A stretch of DNA of 64,000 bases. Source: Posidonia oceanica. Its lineage: Eukaryota > Streptophyta > Magnoliopsida > Alismatales > Posidoniaceae. Position 1 is the first letter of the stretch. Every line of letters begins with the position of its first letter. The notes under the pieces are model-generated. The model saw only the letters and a program-made list of their open reading frames with translations. It was not told where the DNA came from and made no database searches. Positions 34,222 through 45,124 of the stretch are shown piece after piece. The stretch is taken from the NCBI GenBank assembly GCA_037176725.1, contig JAZBRS010000049.1, positions 38,122,001 to 38,186,000 of the forward strand. Direction: 5' to 3'. The position numbers and the translations under genes were made by a program.

Positions 34222-37200
34222 TGTTCAAACTGAAGCGGGAAGGTCGGCGGGTGAAGAAGCTGAAGGGTCAGTTGCCTGTTGCGGAGGCGTCTGAGCGAGT
34301 CGCCGCTTCGCGTGGCAACCAGGGTGCGAGTCCTGTAGCAAACCTCCATCCAGCGGCATCTTTTGGTGGTGCGGCGGCGTAGTCCGGCGTGCTCCGGCGG
34401 TGCGGGTGGTGGTGATCTTCTTCCTCCTTCCTCCTCTCTGATGAGCGACAGAGAGGGAGACGTCGTGGGTGGTGACCCTCTTCCTCCTTCTTCCACCCTG
34501 ATGAGTGATAGAGAGGGGGACGTCGGCATCGAAGGTGGCAATGCGGGCGGTGGTGCCGACGGCGGTGACAGCGATGCAGGCGACCGGTCTCGTCGGCAGC
34601 AGAGGTAACCCTCTTTTCTTTTTTTTGGGTTGATTCTTCCATTGTTAAGTTTGGGTTGGATTTTTAGGTTTTGGAATTATGGAAATTTAAGCTTAAATGC
34701 ATGTGGAAATTTAAATTTTGTTCCGTTATATGGAAATTTGATGTTTGATTTCAGTTATTATGTAAATTCAGTTTTAATTTCGGTTTATTATGGAAATTTT
34801 GATGTTTAAATGCATATGGGAATTTAGGTTTTAAATGCATATGGAAATTTTTAAATTTAATTTAGGCTTATTGTAGAAATTTTAATTTTTAGTTTAGTTC
34901 AATGAATTCTGCTTTTTAGTTTAATTAATTAGTTTTTAGTTTAATTAATTCAATTTTTAATTAAAAACTCAGTTCTTAGTTTAAGATTCAGTTCTTAGTT
35001 TAAAATCTTTTTAATCTAGTTTTAGCTTCATTATAGAAATTTTAATTTCAGTTTAAGATGTAAATTTAGATTTTATGTAAATGGGAATGGAAGTTCAGAT
35101 TTTAATTGTGGAAATTGTAATTTTAATTTCAGTTATTCCGTTTAGTTTTAACTTCAGTTATTAGAGTTTAATGAATTCAGTTTCTTTAGTTTAATTAAAA
35201 ATTCGATTTGAAGTTTATGGAAAATCTGAATTTTCGAGTTTTAATTGTGGAAATTTAGACTTAAATTTAGTTTGGTTTAAGTTAACGGAAAACTGATTTA
35301 AATTCAGTTATTGGATTCAGTTATTTAAAGATATGTTTTAAATGTTAAATTTCTGATGTGAATGTGAAGTGGAAATGAAAATTTTGATGTGAATGTGAAA
35401 TGTGAACGGAATCCTTTTTGATGTGAATGTGAAAGGGAAATGGAAATTTTTATGTGAAATGTGAATGGAATATTTTGATATGAATGTGAAATGTGAATGA
35501 AAATCTATTTCTATGGAGATTTGAATGTTCATTTATTCCTTACTTTATGTATGTTGTTGATTTGTAGGAAAATAAAAAATTTTTAGTTGAAATTATAGGG
35601 GAGGTTGTGGCTAATTTTTCCTAGAAATTTAAGAGATTTAATAATTCTTTTTTAATTTGAGGAGTTAATTTCTGAATTAAAATGTGGATGGAATCATTTA
35701 ATGGATTAACTTGGAATTGAGAAATTAATTAAGGATTTTTGAAGTTAGTGATGGATTCGTTTAAAACAAAAGGATTAATATTGAGTTAAGAATTGAAAGT
35801 TAAATCTTAAGGTTTAGAGACTTTTGGGTTTTAAGGTTCGAATTTAAAGTTTGAATCTTTAAAGATGAATTTTGAAGGTTGGATTTTAAAGTTGAATTTT
35901 AAAGTTGGATTTTAGAGTTTGAATTTTTAGAGTTTGAATTTTTAAGTTAAATTTTTAAGTTGAATTTTTAAGGATTGATTTAAAGGGATTAACTTTAAGG
36001 ATTGAATTTCTTAACTTAAAGATTTTAAGGATTGAATTTTTAAGGATTGGTTTAAGTTAAAATTTGAAGATTAATTTTAAGGGTTAATTTTAAAGATAGA
36101 CTTATGTCTTAAATGGTTTACATGCCTCGTTAATTAATTAATGAGCTAACTTTTAATGGCTGATGTGTCTTGCTTAATTAATTAAGGTAACTTTTAATGG
36201 TTGATGTGTGCTATTAATTTAAGCATTAAAGAGTTAGATTAATTAACGAGAGAGGCAATTTTCTAAAGAGTTGGACAACTAAAGAGGGAGGTGATTAATG
36301 CAATTGTTCACCTTAATTAGGCAGGGAGGTAGATGATTAAAATTTTAATTGGTTAATTTAAGTTTTAATTGGTTAGATAAAGCGATTGATGATTAAGAGT
36401 TTTAATCGATCAATGTTTTGGTTGATTGATGATCAAGAGGAAGATTATTGATTAGTTAGATTGGTGCTTTGAAATGTTTAATGTTTAGGGAGATTAGTTA
36501 ATGTTCAAGAAAATGATTAAGGAGATTATTAATGACTTTAACTGACTATGCTCTGCTCGTGACACTATTTCATGGTTTCTGACGAGGAGGCTGAGACGGG
36601 GAGGGACGAGGCTGGTCCTTCTACTGCGGAGGCGAGCTCCTCTCGTCCTCGCAAGCTCCAGATGAGGCGTCCACATGCGCCGTCTCCTGTCCAGCCTAAG
36701 GTTGGTGGCGGTGGTGGGGGTGACCCTGGTTCAGGTGTAGTCCCTTCACCTCCTAAGAGAGCCTGTATAGCAGCAGAGCTCGCAGAGCTAGGCCAGGTGA
36801 GGTTATTTCATGTGTTTTTTTTTGGCTTTTATTAAGTTACTTTGCTTGATTTTTATTAAGTCGTTAATGTTTTTAATGTTTTCTTTTATGCCAGATGCCA
36901 TTGCCGAGCCGGGCGCGCTCCAGCTGGGAGGACTTGCATGAGACGTACATCAATCTCCTAGAGTTCCAACAGGCGAGACTTGCGAGGATGGGCTTCGGCC
37001 ATTTTTTGGAGATCATGCCCTTTGAGATCCACCTTGGACTCTTGGTCTCTTTTGCCGAGAGGTTCAACAACAGTTCCGGTAGCTTCATCCTTCGCGTGGG
37101 TGAGATGATGATCACCCTGGAGGACGTAGTTCGGCTGGTGGGCCTGAGGGTTGACGGAGAGCCCGTGGTGGCGGTTTTGCAGCACTGCTACGCTGATGAG

Positions 37201-39441
37201 CTGGAGGCCTGTTATGGTGCACGACCTCCCCCTTCTGGTCGCTACCATATGCATGTCAACGTCAAGTGGCTGAAGGACCGACTGGTCGACCTTCTTCTTG
37301 CTGATGAGGTGACTCTGGACATAGCGGACTAGCAGCTCCGGGCCTTCTTGTCTATTCTGTTTCATAGACTCTTCTTCGGCACGTCTTCACAGATGCTTCA
37401 TGTCGGTTTTGCCCTTCTCCTTCTGGATGTGGAGAGGATTGGTAGATATTCCTAGGGTTCAGCCGTGTTGGTCTATTTGATCTCTTGGCTGGAGTCCTTT
37501 GCTACGGGCCAGACCCGCTCTCTCTCGGGCTGTCTACCCCTTTTTTAGGTTTGTGCTTTATTGATTTGCCTGCCTTCTGTTTGTTTAACTATTGTTGACT
37601 TTGAACTGTTTCTTTGTGTGACAGACCTGGATTTTTGAGCACTTCGTGTACCTTCGACCCAGAGTCCCAGGAGATGTCCCCGTCGTGTTTCTCTGGGCTC
37701 GACGGTGGAGTGATATGCAGTTGGCTCCAGAGCAGCTTTGCCTTGTGGGACATCTGGGCCGCTTCCTGTTAGAGATCCTCCCAGAGGAGTGGGTGAGTTT
37801 CAGTGTTTAGACCCTTCTTTCCCTACATAGTTTGTTGGTTTCTGACTGATTTGTGCTTGTAGGTTGTCTGGAGACCCTACTCTGAGGATGAGCATGCCGC
37901 TGAGGAGCCCGTGGTGCACGGTTCCCACTTGTTTTTCCGGGAGTGCTGGCTCTTTAGCCTTTTCTGGTGTTACTATAGCCAGGTGGGCCGTGTCCTACGA
38001 CAGTTTGGCCTTCGACAAGTTGTCCCAGTGTCAGGTCCTACGGATTGCTCTCTGGGATCTATTAGAGGAGGTCGGACTGATGCTCCTCAGTGGTTTGCAG
38101 AGCAGCTCGAGAACTGGCGCTCGGGTGGCACAGCGCCCCTTTCTAGTGGTTCGGCAGAGACGGAGGCGGCGTGGAGGACCTGGTTTGATTCTAAGTTTGG
38201 CCATCTGATTGTCTTCCATCGTGCTGTGTTTTATGGTCGCTCCAACATACCGATAGGCGTTGATCCTGGTGTAAGCATTGGTGACCTTCGGCATGAGTTG
38301 GCTACTGCCCACAGCCGCATTGATGAGCTCGTAAGCAATTCCTTTTGGTGCTGTTTTATTTTACTGCTCATTTACTTGTTCATTTGCTTACGCACCTCCC
38401 TTGTTTGTGCCAATGGACGCTTCAGAGGGGATGACTGAGGTGTTCAGGACTCAGCAGCAGCAGCACTCCTTGAGAGTTGCGGAGTTAGTGCGGGAGAGGG
38501 ACGAGCTCCTGTCCCAAATGGATGAGCTTCGAGCATGAGTGAGTCTCATTTCCCTTTTTTAGTTGTTTGTGCCTGTTTCTGCTTGTTTAACTATTTCTTT
38601 GCTTTGATATAGGCCAAGGGTGCCTCGACAAGTGCAGAGCTTGCCCCTGCTGCCACCACAGGTCCAGCTGCTTCCCGTGCCGAGGGCATACTTGCTGAGG
38701 AGGTCCGGGCTCACGATTCAGAGGTACTACCACACTTTTCTTGCTTTAAGTGATTGTAAATACATGTCCTCTAACTCATATAGTTTCATTGTGCAGATTC
38801 AGGCGATGATGGATTTGATCTATACACCTCCAGCCACCGGTCCCACTCAGAGCCAGCTAGATGATGCCTTGGGGCGTGTCGAGGTGTTACAGGGGCATCT
38901 CAGTCAGGTGGAGAGGGAGCGTGATAGCCGTATCCAGGAGTTGGAGGCCCGTGTGGCTGCATCTGATACAGCCATGACTAGGGTTCAATTTGAGGCTTCC
39001 TCCATGAGAAGGGTACTTCTGTTCTGCTTTGATACTTTAGTTGTAGCTAGTTTTTCTGCCTTTCTTGCTGATAAACTGCTTTGACTCCGTGGTTTACTGT
39101 TTCTTGTTGCAGTTGAGTGACTTTCGGGCTCAGCAGCTGCGGGACATGGAGGCGTGACTGATGCAAATGGAGATGGCAGTTGCGACAGTTCTTCCCGGTT
39201 CTGATATAGCTGGTCTGATGCTGGCCCTTGTTGCTGCAGCTCCTGTGGGGTCAGGGCATTCTAGGGCTCTGACAACTGAGTAGATTTCAAGAGCGCGCTC
39301 TTCTCCTCATCTTGAGATGGTTCGTTCTATACTGAGGGCATCTCGGGAGAGGACCCATTGTGGGGTGGCGTCTTCAGTTGCACAGCCTACGCCGAGGCCT
39401 CCAGATGGTGGACGTGAGGGTAGCGGCGAGTCTTGCCACTG
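34222..39441 (+). pseudogene. Gene B: multi-exon PMD gene with coiled-coil tail, antisense in the left Tat element
   Basis: A probable 5' exon (to 34606, before GTAACC) is Gly/Asp/Ser-rich and carries a 60-base duplication coding PPSS.LMSDREGDV. After an A/T-rich gap comes an acidic exon to 36796. Further exons by GT-AG signals are 36895-37548 (PMD core, MGFGHFLEIMPFEIHLGLL, GEMMITLEDVVRLVGL), 37625-37792 (TWIFEHFVYLRPRVPG), 37863-38330 (PYSEDEHA..., FFRECWLFSLFWCYY), 38428-38538, 38613-38723, 38797-39012 and 39113 onward. The last exons are Gln/Glu/Arg-rich and predict a coiled coil. Stops TAG 37330 (gene D has CAG), TAG 37454 (gene D has TGG), TGA 38536, TGA about 39155 and TAG 39281 disable it. 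This is the architecture of PMD transposon-type genes; a host origin is possible. Confidence 0.7.
34607..36560 (+). other. A/T-rich low-complexity stretch, probable intron of gene B
   Basis: Nearly 2 kb is dominated by TTTAATT, GAATTTTTAAG and GGAAATTT words in slowly changing order, including a run of GAATGTGAAATGTGAATGGAA-like units at 35340-35500 and TTTTAAAGTTGGA-like units at 35850-36060. No gene is supported. It lies between two candidate exons of gene B. Confidence 0.5.
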
Positions 39442-40016
39442 AGCTTGTACCTTTCTTTTGTTTCTGTCAGAGTCTGTACTTTTCTTTTGCCAGAGTCTGT
39501 ACTTGTAAAGATGTGAATATTCATATGAAATGTTTTCTGCTTTGTTTTCCTGCACATGCTTTCTTTTCTTGTTAGTAATCACGAAGCATATCTTCCTTGG
39601 CGAAAGATTTGGTTAAGTTGATTAATTAATCAAAGAGAAGATATGTTAAATGAAAAGGTTTAGGCTAAGTTAATTAATTAAGAAGATGTAAATGTTAATG
39701 CAAAGAAAGCATGCTTATTTAAAATGGTTGGAGGGAATTAATTTCTGGCCTCAGCTAAAGAGATGGAAATCAGAGCCCAGTAGACACTGATTGTGAGTCA
39801 TCCGTGGATGCTCTAAAGATCATTATGTGAGTAATGTCTTTGTTGAGAGAACGCACCCAAGCCGTGAGACACGCTTGAGTAGGACGCTAACTATGAATCC
39901 TGATGAATTGATGGTTGCATCATCGGCCAGATTAATTCCAGTTTTCCTACTTACTAAGTTCTCACTTGTAGGTAGGTTGGATGTCTTGTTTTTATGGTTT
40001 TTGTTTTTTGGGATTT
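39442..40016. other. Intergenic sequence between gene B and the poly-T array
   Basis: No gene is recognised. It is A/T-rich with TTAATTAATTAA words (39610-39680), and is presumably 3' untranslated sequence of the minus-strand element. Confidence 0.4.
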
Positions 40017-40175
40017 TTGGGTTATGTAATTTTTTTGGTGTTTTGAGTTATGTGATTTTTTTTGGATTTTGGGTTATGTGATTTTTTTTGGATTTTGAGG
40101 TATGTGATTTTTTTGGATTTTGGGTAATGTGATTTTTTTTGGATTTTGGGTAATGTGATTTTTTTGGATTTTTAA
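40017..40175 (+). repeat. About 27-bp T-rich tandem repeat, six copies
   Basis: The unit is GGGTTATGTGATTTTTTTT followed by GGATTTT, with small changes in T-run length. An equivalent repeat of opposite orientation, (A)AATCAAAAATCCAAAAAATG, occurs at about 52168-52236 downstream of the right element's pol. Both elements therefore carry it at the same place relative to pol. Confidence 0.8.
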
Positions 40176-40892
40176 TTTTTCTAATGGGGAAAGATGAGTA
40201 CCTACTTTAAGCATTAACCTTGGGACTGTTTCAACCAAATGAGTGGGCCCTACATTCGTGGACGTGTCCCTTGGGCCATGCCTGTACCCTTTTAGAGACT
40301 TTGGTCCACACACCAGTCCTTACTTGGGTTGCTACTCCCTGGGCCTTTTTAGTCCTTGACCACCTGGGGTTGCTTACTCCTTACCTGTTAGTGGGAATAG
40401 GATAGGGGAGGTTTTGGGATACAGTGAACTCTCGGTTTTGGCTTAGGCCTTGACTCCCACTTGCCTTTCTTTGGTCCTCAATGCATCTTTCTAGGGTTTA
40501 TACTTTTAGATGCATAGACAGCTTTTGCCATGCTCTTTTCCGCTCTTTGGACAGCTCTTTGCTGACCTCTTTTAGTTGGACAGTTTCTTTTACTGTCTCC
40601 TTTCGTTTGTTCCTTACTTGGACAGCTTCTTTGCTGCCTTCTTTCCTCTCTGTATGGGCGGTTTTTGCCGCCGTCTTTTCTGGACGCTTTCTAGGTTACT
40701 TGACAAGCAGTTTGTACTCTAAGCCTCTGCTCCAAGCCTACTTTTCCCTTACCTCCCCGTGCAGTGTGTATGTGGAGACAGAACAAGGTATGGGTCCCCC
40801 CAGGTGTTCCACTTCCTATTGGCTTTGGGAATCTCTCTCCTTTCTGGCTTGGTGTTAGGCCCTAGGTCTTTTCAATGATATAGGCATGCTGA
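40176..40892 (-). other. 3' untranslated region after the left Tat pol
   Basis: On the minus strand this matches 51500-51930 of the right element in words such as GCAGCAAAGAAGCTGTCCA, repeated two to three times in each. There is no gene. Confidence 0.5.
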
Positions 40893-43800
40893 TCAAGGGT
40901 AGTACCTTTTCAGGTGCATTGCGTTCCAAGGGTCAGGAAGATCTGTTCCGTTCTGGGACAATCGATAGGCATTCCCTGGATATGCAGCAACCACTATGTA
41001 GGGCCCTTCCCAGTTTGGCTTCAACTTTCCCTTAGGGTGGGGCTTATTGTAGGGCAACACTTCTTTAAGCACTAGATCACCAATTTTAAATTTACATTCA
41101 ATTACTTTCTTTTGGTAAGCCTTGGTTAACCTTTGTTGGTAGACACGCATATGCTTGGCGGCTGCTAGCCGTTTCTCATCAAGGAGTTCCAAATGAAGGA
41201 GTAAAGCTTGCCTCTTTTCTTCAGCAAACATTCTCCTATCAATCTTAATTCTTAATGAGGGGATCAAGATCTCGTATGGGACCACTACTTTCATACCAAA
41301 GGCTAAAGCATAGGGGGTTTGACCCGTTGCCGTCCTTATGGTGGTGTGGTATGCCCACAACGCATTAACAAGCTTATCTGACCAATCCGATTCCTTAGCG
41401 TCTTCTACCGTCTTTTTAATGATTTTGATTAAGGTTTTATTAGTAGCTTCTGCTTGACCGTTCCCTTGTAGGTAATACGGGGAAGAGTGGTGTAGAGTGA
41501 TACCGAATTTTTGGCATAACCGCTTGAACTCTTCTGAGATGAAGATCGGTCCGTTGTCTGCTACTAAGGCTTTAGGCACCCCAAACCTTGCAATGATATT
41601 TCGCTGTACAAATCGGCACAGGGTTGTGGCTTTGATGTTCACGAACGCCTCTGCTTCTGCCCATTTGGTGAAGTATTCCGTCGCCGTTAGGATGAATGTG
41701 TTGCCCTTTCCCTGATGGATGGGTCCCATCACATTGAAGGCCCACATAGAGAAAGGCCATGGTGTTGATAAAGCGTGAAGCGCTGAAGTTGGAGCATGAA
41801 TCTTGTTGGCGTGCAGCTGGCAGCTCTTGCACTGCTTGACTTTACTTACGCAGTCAGCTTCCATGGTAGGCCAGTAATACCCCCTTCTGATGATCATCTT
41901 AGCCATGAATTGGGAGTTGATGTGGCCCCCGCAGACTCCCTCATGTGTTTCCTTGAGAATCTCGGCTAACTCAGATGCATCCACACATCGGAGTTCAATC
42001 CCTAAGCTGTTCTCCGGAAGAGTGTGTTGGCTCTGATGTAGTACTTCGTAGCCATCCTCCTCAGTGCTTCTCTATCCTTGGGAGTTGCATCGGTCGGGAA
42101 GGTGCGATCTTGTACATAATTCTGTATGTCATAATACCACGGGTTGCCATCGTCATTTACTTCTGTAGCTCCTTGATAACAGACCTCTGTGCACATTAAG
42201 CTTTCCTGGTTTAGTTCCTCTCTGAGTGTTTGAACCCATTCGGTGGCAGACTCCACTGTTGGTGAGTTGATTCTTCGCACCGTGATGGTTTGCTTGTTTG
42301 TCTCTAAGCTGAAGGGGAGCGAGGATGCCAATGAGGCCAATGAATCAGCCAGGATGTTGTTGCTTCTAAGTGCATGCACATACATAGCCCTGTCAAATTT
42401 CTTCAGTAAGGCTTTAGCTAGGTTGCGGTATTCCTGCAGCTTTGGCGAGAGGGTCTTGTATTTGTTGAGGACTTGCTGTATGACAAGCTGTGAGTCCCCA
42501 AGTACTTTTAGTCTTCTTGCCCCTAGATCGAGAGCCATTCGGAGCCCTAGAATGAGTGTCTCGTATTCTGCAATGTTATTACTCGCTGAGAATAGTAGTT
42601 GGGCTGCAGCGGGGAGAACAATACCCTCTGGGGTGAGGAGTGTTGCCCCTATTCCGGCGTCCTGTGAATTAAGCACTCCATCGAAATGGAGGGTCCATTC
42701 TTTGATGAGTGGCACGACACTACTGATTGCCAGTATTTCCTCGTCTGGGAAATCTGTTGATATTGGCTGATACTCTAACACAGGTAGTCCGGCGAGTTGA
42801 TCCGCGATAGCTTGCCCCTTGATCGCCTTCTGAGTGATGAACTGCAGGTCAAACTCAGTAAGGAGCATTTGCCATCGTGCTAGCCTTCCGGACAATGCTG
42901 GTTTCTCGAACATGTACTTGATAGAATCCATCTTGGCTAAGTAGCAGACTTTGTGTGCTAGAAAGTAATGCCTGAGCTTCTGTGAGGCCTATACTAAGGC
43001 TAGGCAATGTCTCTCGATCTGGGAGTACTTCCTCTCATATTCAATGAACGTTCTACTGAGGTAATAAACCGTTTTCTCCTTCCTTCCAGTCTCATCATGT
43101 TGTGCTAGGACGACACCCACCGAGTTATCAGTAATGGCCAAGTAGAGTAGCAATGGCCTCTTGGGGACTGGAGCAGTCAATACTGGAGAGTTGAGGAGGT
43201 AGAGTTTTAGCTCATCAAAGGCCTTCTGACAAGTATGATCCCACTTGAATTCCGTGCCGCCTTTTAAAAGCTCATAGAATGGTCTACACTTTTTCGCATG
43301 CTGAGAGATGAATCTGCGGATAAATTGTAGCCTCCCTATGAGTCCTCTGAGCTCCTTGACATTCTTTGGCGGTGGCATGGCTGTTATAGCTTTAGCTTTG
43401 GTGGGATCCACTTCTATGCCCCTTTTGCTTACTATGAAGCCGAGTAGCTTTCCGGCAGTGACCCCGAAGACACACTTCTTGGGGTTCATTCTGAGATTGT
43501 ACTGGTCTGCTCTTCGGAGTACTCTTTCTAGTGCTTCAAAGTGTCCCTCTCTTGTTTTTGACTTTACTATCAAATCATCCACATAGCACTCCATGCAATC
43601 ATGTATCATGTCGTGGAAGATTGCCATCATAGCCCTCTGATAGGTGGCTCCAGCGTTCTTTAATCCGAACGGCATGACTACATAGCAGTAGGTTCTCCAT
43701 GGAGTGGTAAATGAGATTTTCTCTTGATCTTCTTCTGCGAGTTTAATTTGGTTGTAACTGGAGAAACCGTCAATGAATGAGAGCATCTCATGGCCTATAG

Positions 43801-44030
43801 TGTTGTCTATGAGGATGTCCATGTGGAAGAGGGAAATCATCTTTTGGGCATGCTTCATTGAGATTCCTGTAGTCAATGCACACGCGCACTTTGCCATCTT
43901 TCTTCATTACTGGAACTATGTAGGCAATCCACTCTGGATACACCACAACTCTAATGAACTTTGCCTTGTGTAGTTTGTCTATCTCTTCTTTGACTTTTAG
44001 AGCGAGGTCTGGACATAGACCCCAAGCCAA
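40893..44030 (-). pseudogene. pol: Tat pol: reverse transcriptase, two RNase H domains, integrase
   Basis: Domains in minus-strand order. RT starts within the polyprotein at LALKVKEEIDKLHKAKF (44003), with CIDYRNLN, DGFSSYNQIKL, MPFGLKNAGATYQ and the catalytic motif YVDD (about 43580). A first RNase H/connection follows (PLLLYLAITDNSVG, YYLSRTF). The second, archaeal-type RNase H (about 42700-42300) has D in LHFDG, E in IAEYE, D in GDSQLV and D in ILADSL. Integrase has the HHCC zinc part, DNG and NGQAEATNK, and a GPY-type C-terminus ending at 40893. The first catalytic Asp is Asn (MWAFNVMGP). There are frameshifts near 43825 and 42010 and a TAG at 42988-42986 where the right element has TGG. 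It is inactive. The N-terminal 25 residues of the longest frame are not pol. Confidence 0.9.
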
Positions 44031-45124
44031 CCTTCCATGACCTAAGCAAGGAGGTCATGAAGCAAGGTGAAAGCTGGGTGACATTTGCCAACAGATGGCG
44101 GGAAATGGCGGTCAGATCAGGACTGACCATTCTGGAGAGACAGGTGGTCCAGACCCTCATTGCAAACACCACTAGACCGATGAAGAAGGGGCTCGTAAAT
44201 GCCTACTGTCCCAATGTGACGGCCTTATATGAAGTGGCGGCCTCCATTAAAGAAAATCTTCATGAATTCATGGAGGAGCCAAAGAAGAGCCAGAAAACAC
44301 AGGTAGTAGAGGGCGTGACCAGAGTCGTCAACAAGATGGGCTCCGCACCCAGGCCATTCGAACAAAGGGCTATACTAGCTTCACAACAGCCAACCTAGAG
44401 CCACCCTCCTCCTCAGCAACAGCAAGCATGAAGCCACCCTCCTCCTCAGCAACAGCAAGCATGGAACCGCCCTCCTCGGCAACAGTAGGCATGGAATAAC
44501 CCTCCCCCTCAGCAACAAATCTGCCCTATGTGGAATGCTCCCCGGCAGCAATGGACTAGGGGCAATCAAAATGGCCAGGCCAACAACAGAAATCCCCCCA
44601 AGAACACTGGGAACGGGAGCAGTTATCACAATGTTCCCCCTCCATTGCCACGCAAAAGGGGAAGAAGAGACCATTACCCTCCTCTACCGGTCACACTGGC
44701 AGATATGTTCATAGAGCTAGAGGATGCAAAAGCAATCGAATTCCTGCCAGCCAGGCCTAAATTGCCAAATTATGACCAGAACAAATACTGCCCGTTCCAT
44801 AGAATGCATGGTCACAACATCAATGACTGTTGGACTTTCAGAGACATAGTCTATGACATGGTAGAGGCAGATGTGTTTGAATGGAATGTCCTGGTGAAAA
44901 GAACCAAACAGAGAAAGCAAACAGGGACGTCTCAATAGGTCTACAGCGACCCTCTCCCCAAGCACCAAGTCATGGCATTCCAGGACGAACAGCTCCCTAA
45001 TCTGCTAATGTCAAAAGACTGGGACAACCATGTCATACTAGAAGTGGACTAGGACAGCCAAGTTGAGCATTGGGGAATAATCTCAGTTGATGATTCGGAC
45101 AACGAGGCAGACGAGGAGCTAACA
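44011..45124 (+). pseudogene. gag: Tat gag, 5' truncated
   Basis: The frame begins inside the gag domain (FHDLSKEVMKQGESWVTFAN, then RWREMAVRSGL) and continues through a Gln-rich linker with about four copies of a 30-base unit coding QQQQAWxxPP (44397-44520). It reaches a zinc knuckle CX2HX4HX4C near 44787-44830 (CPFHRMHGHNINDC). Stops at 44396, TGA about 44429, TAG about 44488, TAG 44936 and TAG about 45050 interrupt it, but the frame is unbroken from 44057 into the protease. Gag would form the particle and bind element RNA. The N-terminus is missing at the 44005 junction. Confidence 0.8.

Larger units (their letters stand above)
31558..44005 (-). mobile_element. Left Tat (Ty3/gypsy) element, internal region, 5' truncated
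   Basis: A minus-strand element: pol from 44005 down to 40893, about 9.3 kb of 3' region, tract 31571-31558, LTR from 31557. The 3' region carries two PMD genes on the opposite strand (A and B). Gag, protease, primer site and 5' LTR are missing at the junction with the right element. The second RNase H after the usual one assigns it to the Tat lineage. Confidence 0.75.

Noticed and set aside
34607..36560. Small frames in the A/T-rich stretch
   Set aside because: Low-complexity TTTAA sequence with no domain; it is probably an intron.
44005..44011. Recent palindromic duplication of one retrotransposon
   Set aside because: The two pols differ at many residues throughout RT, RNase H and integrase, so they are separate families or old copies.
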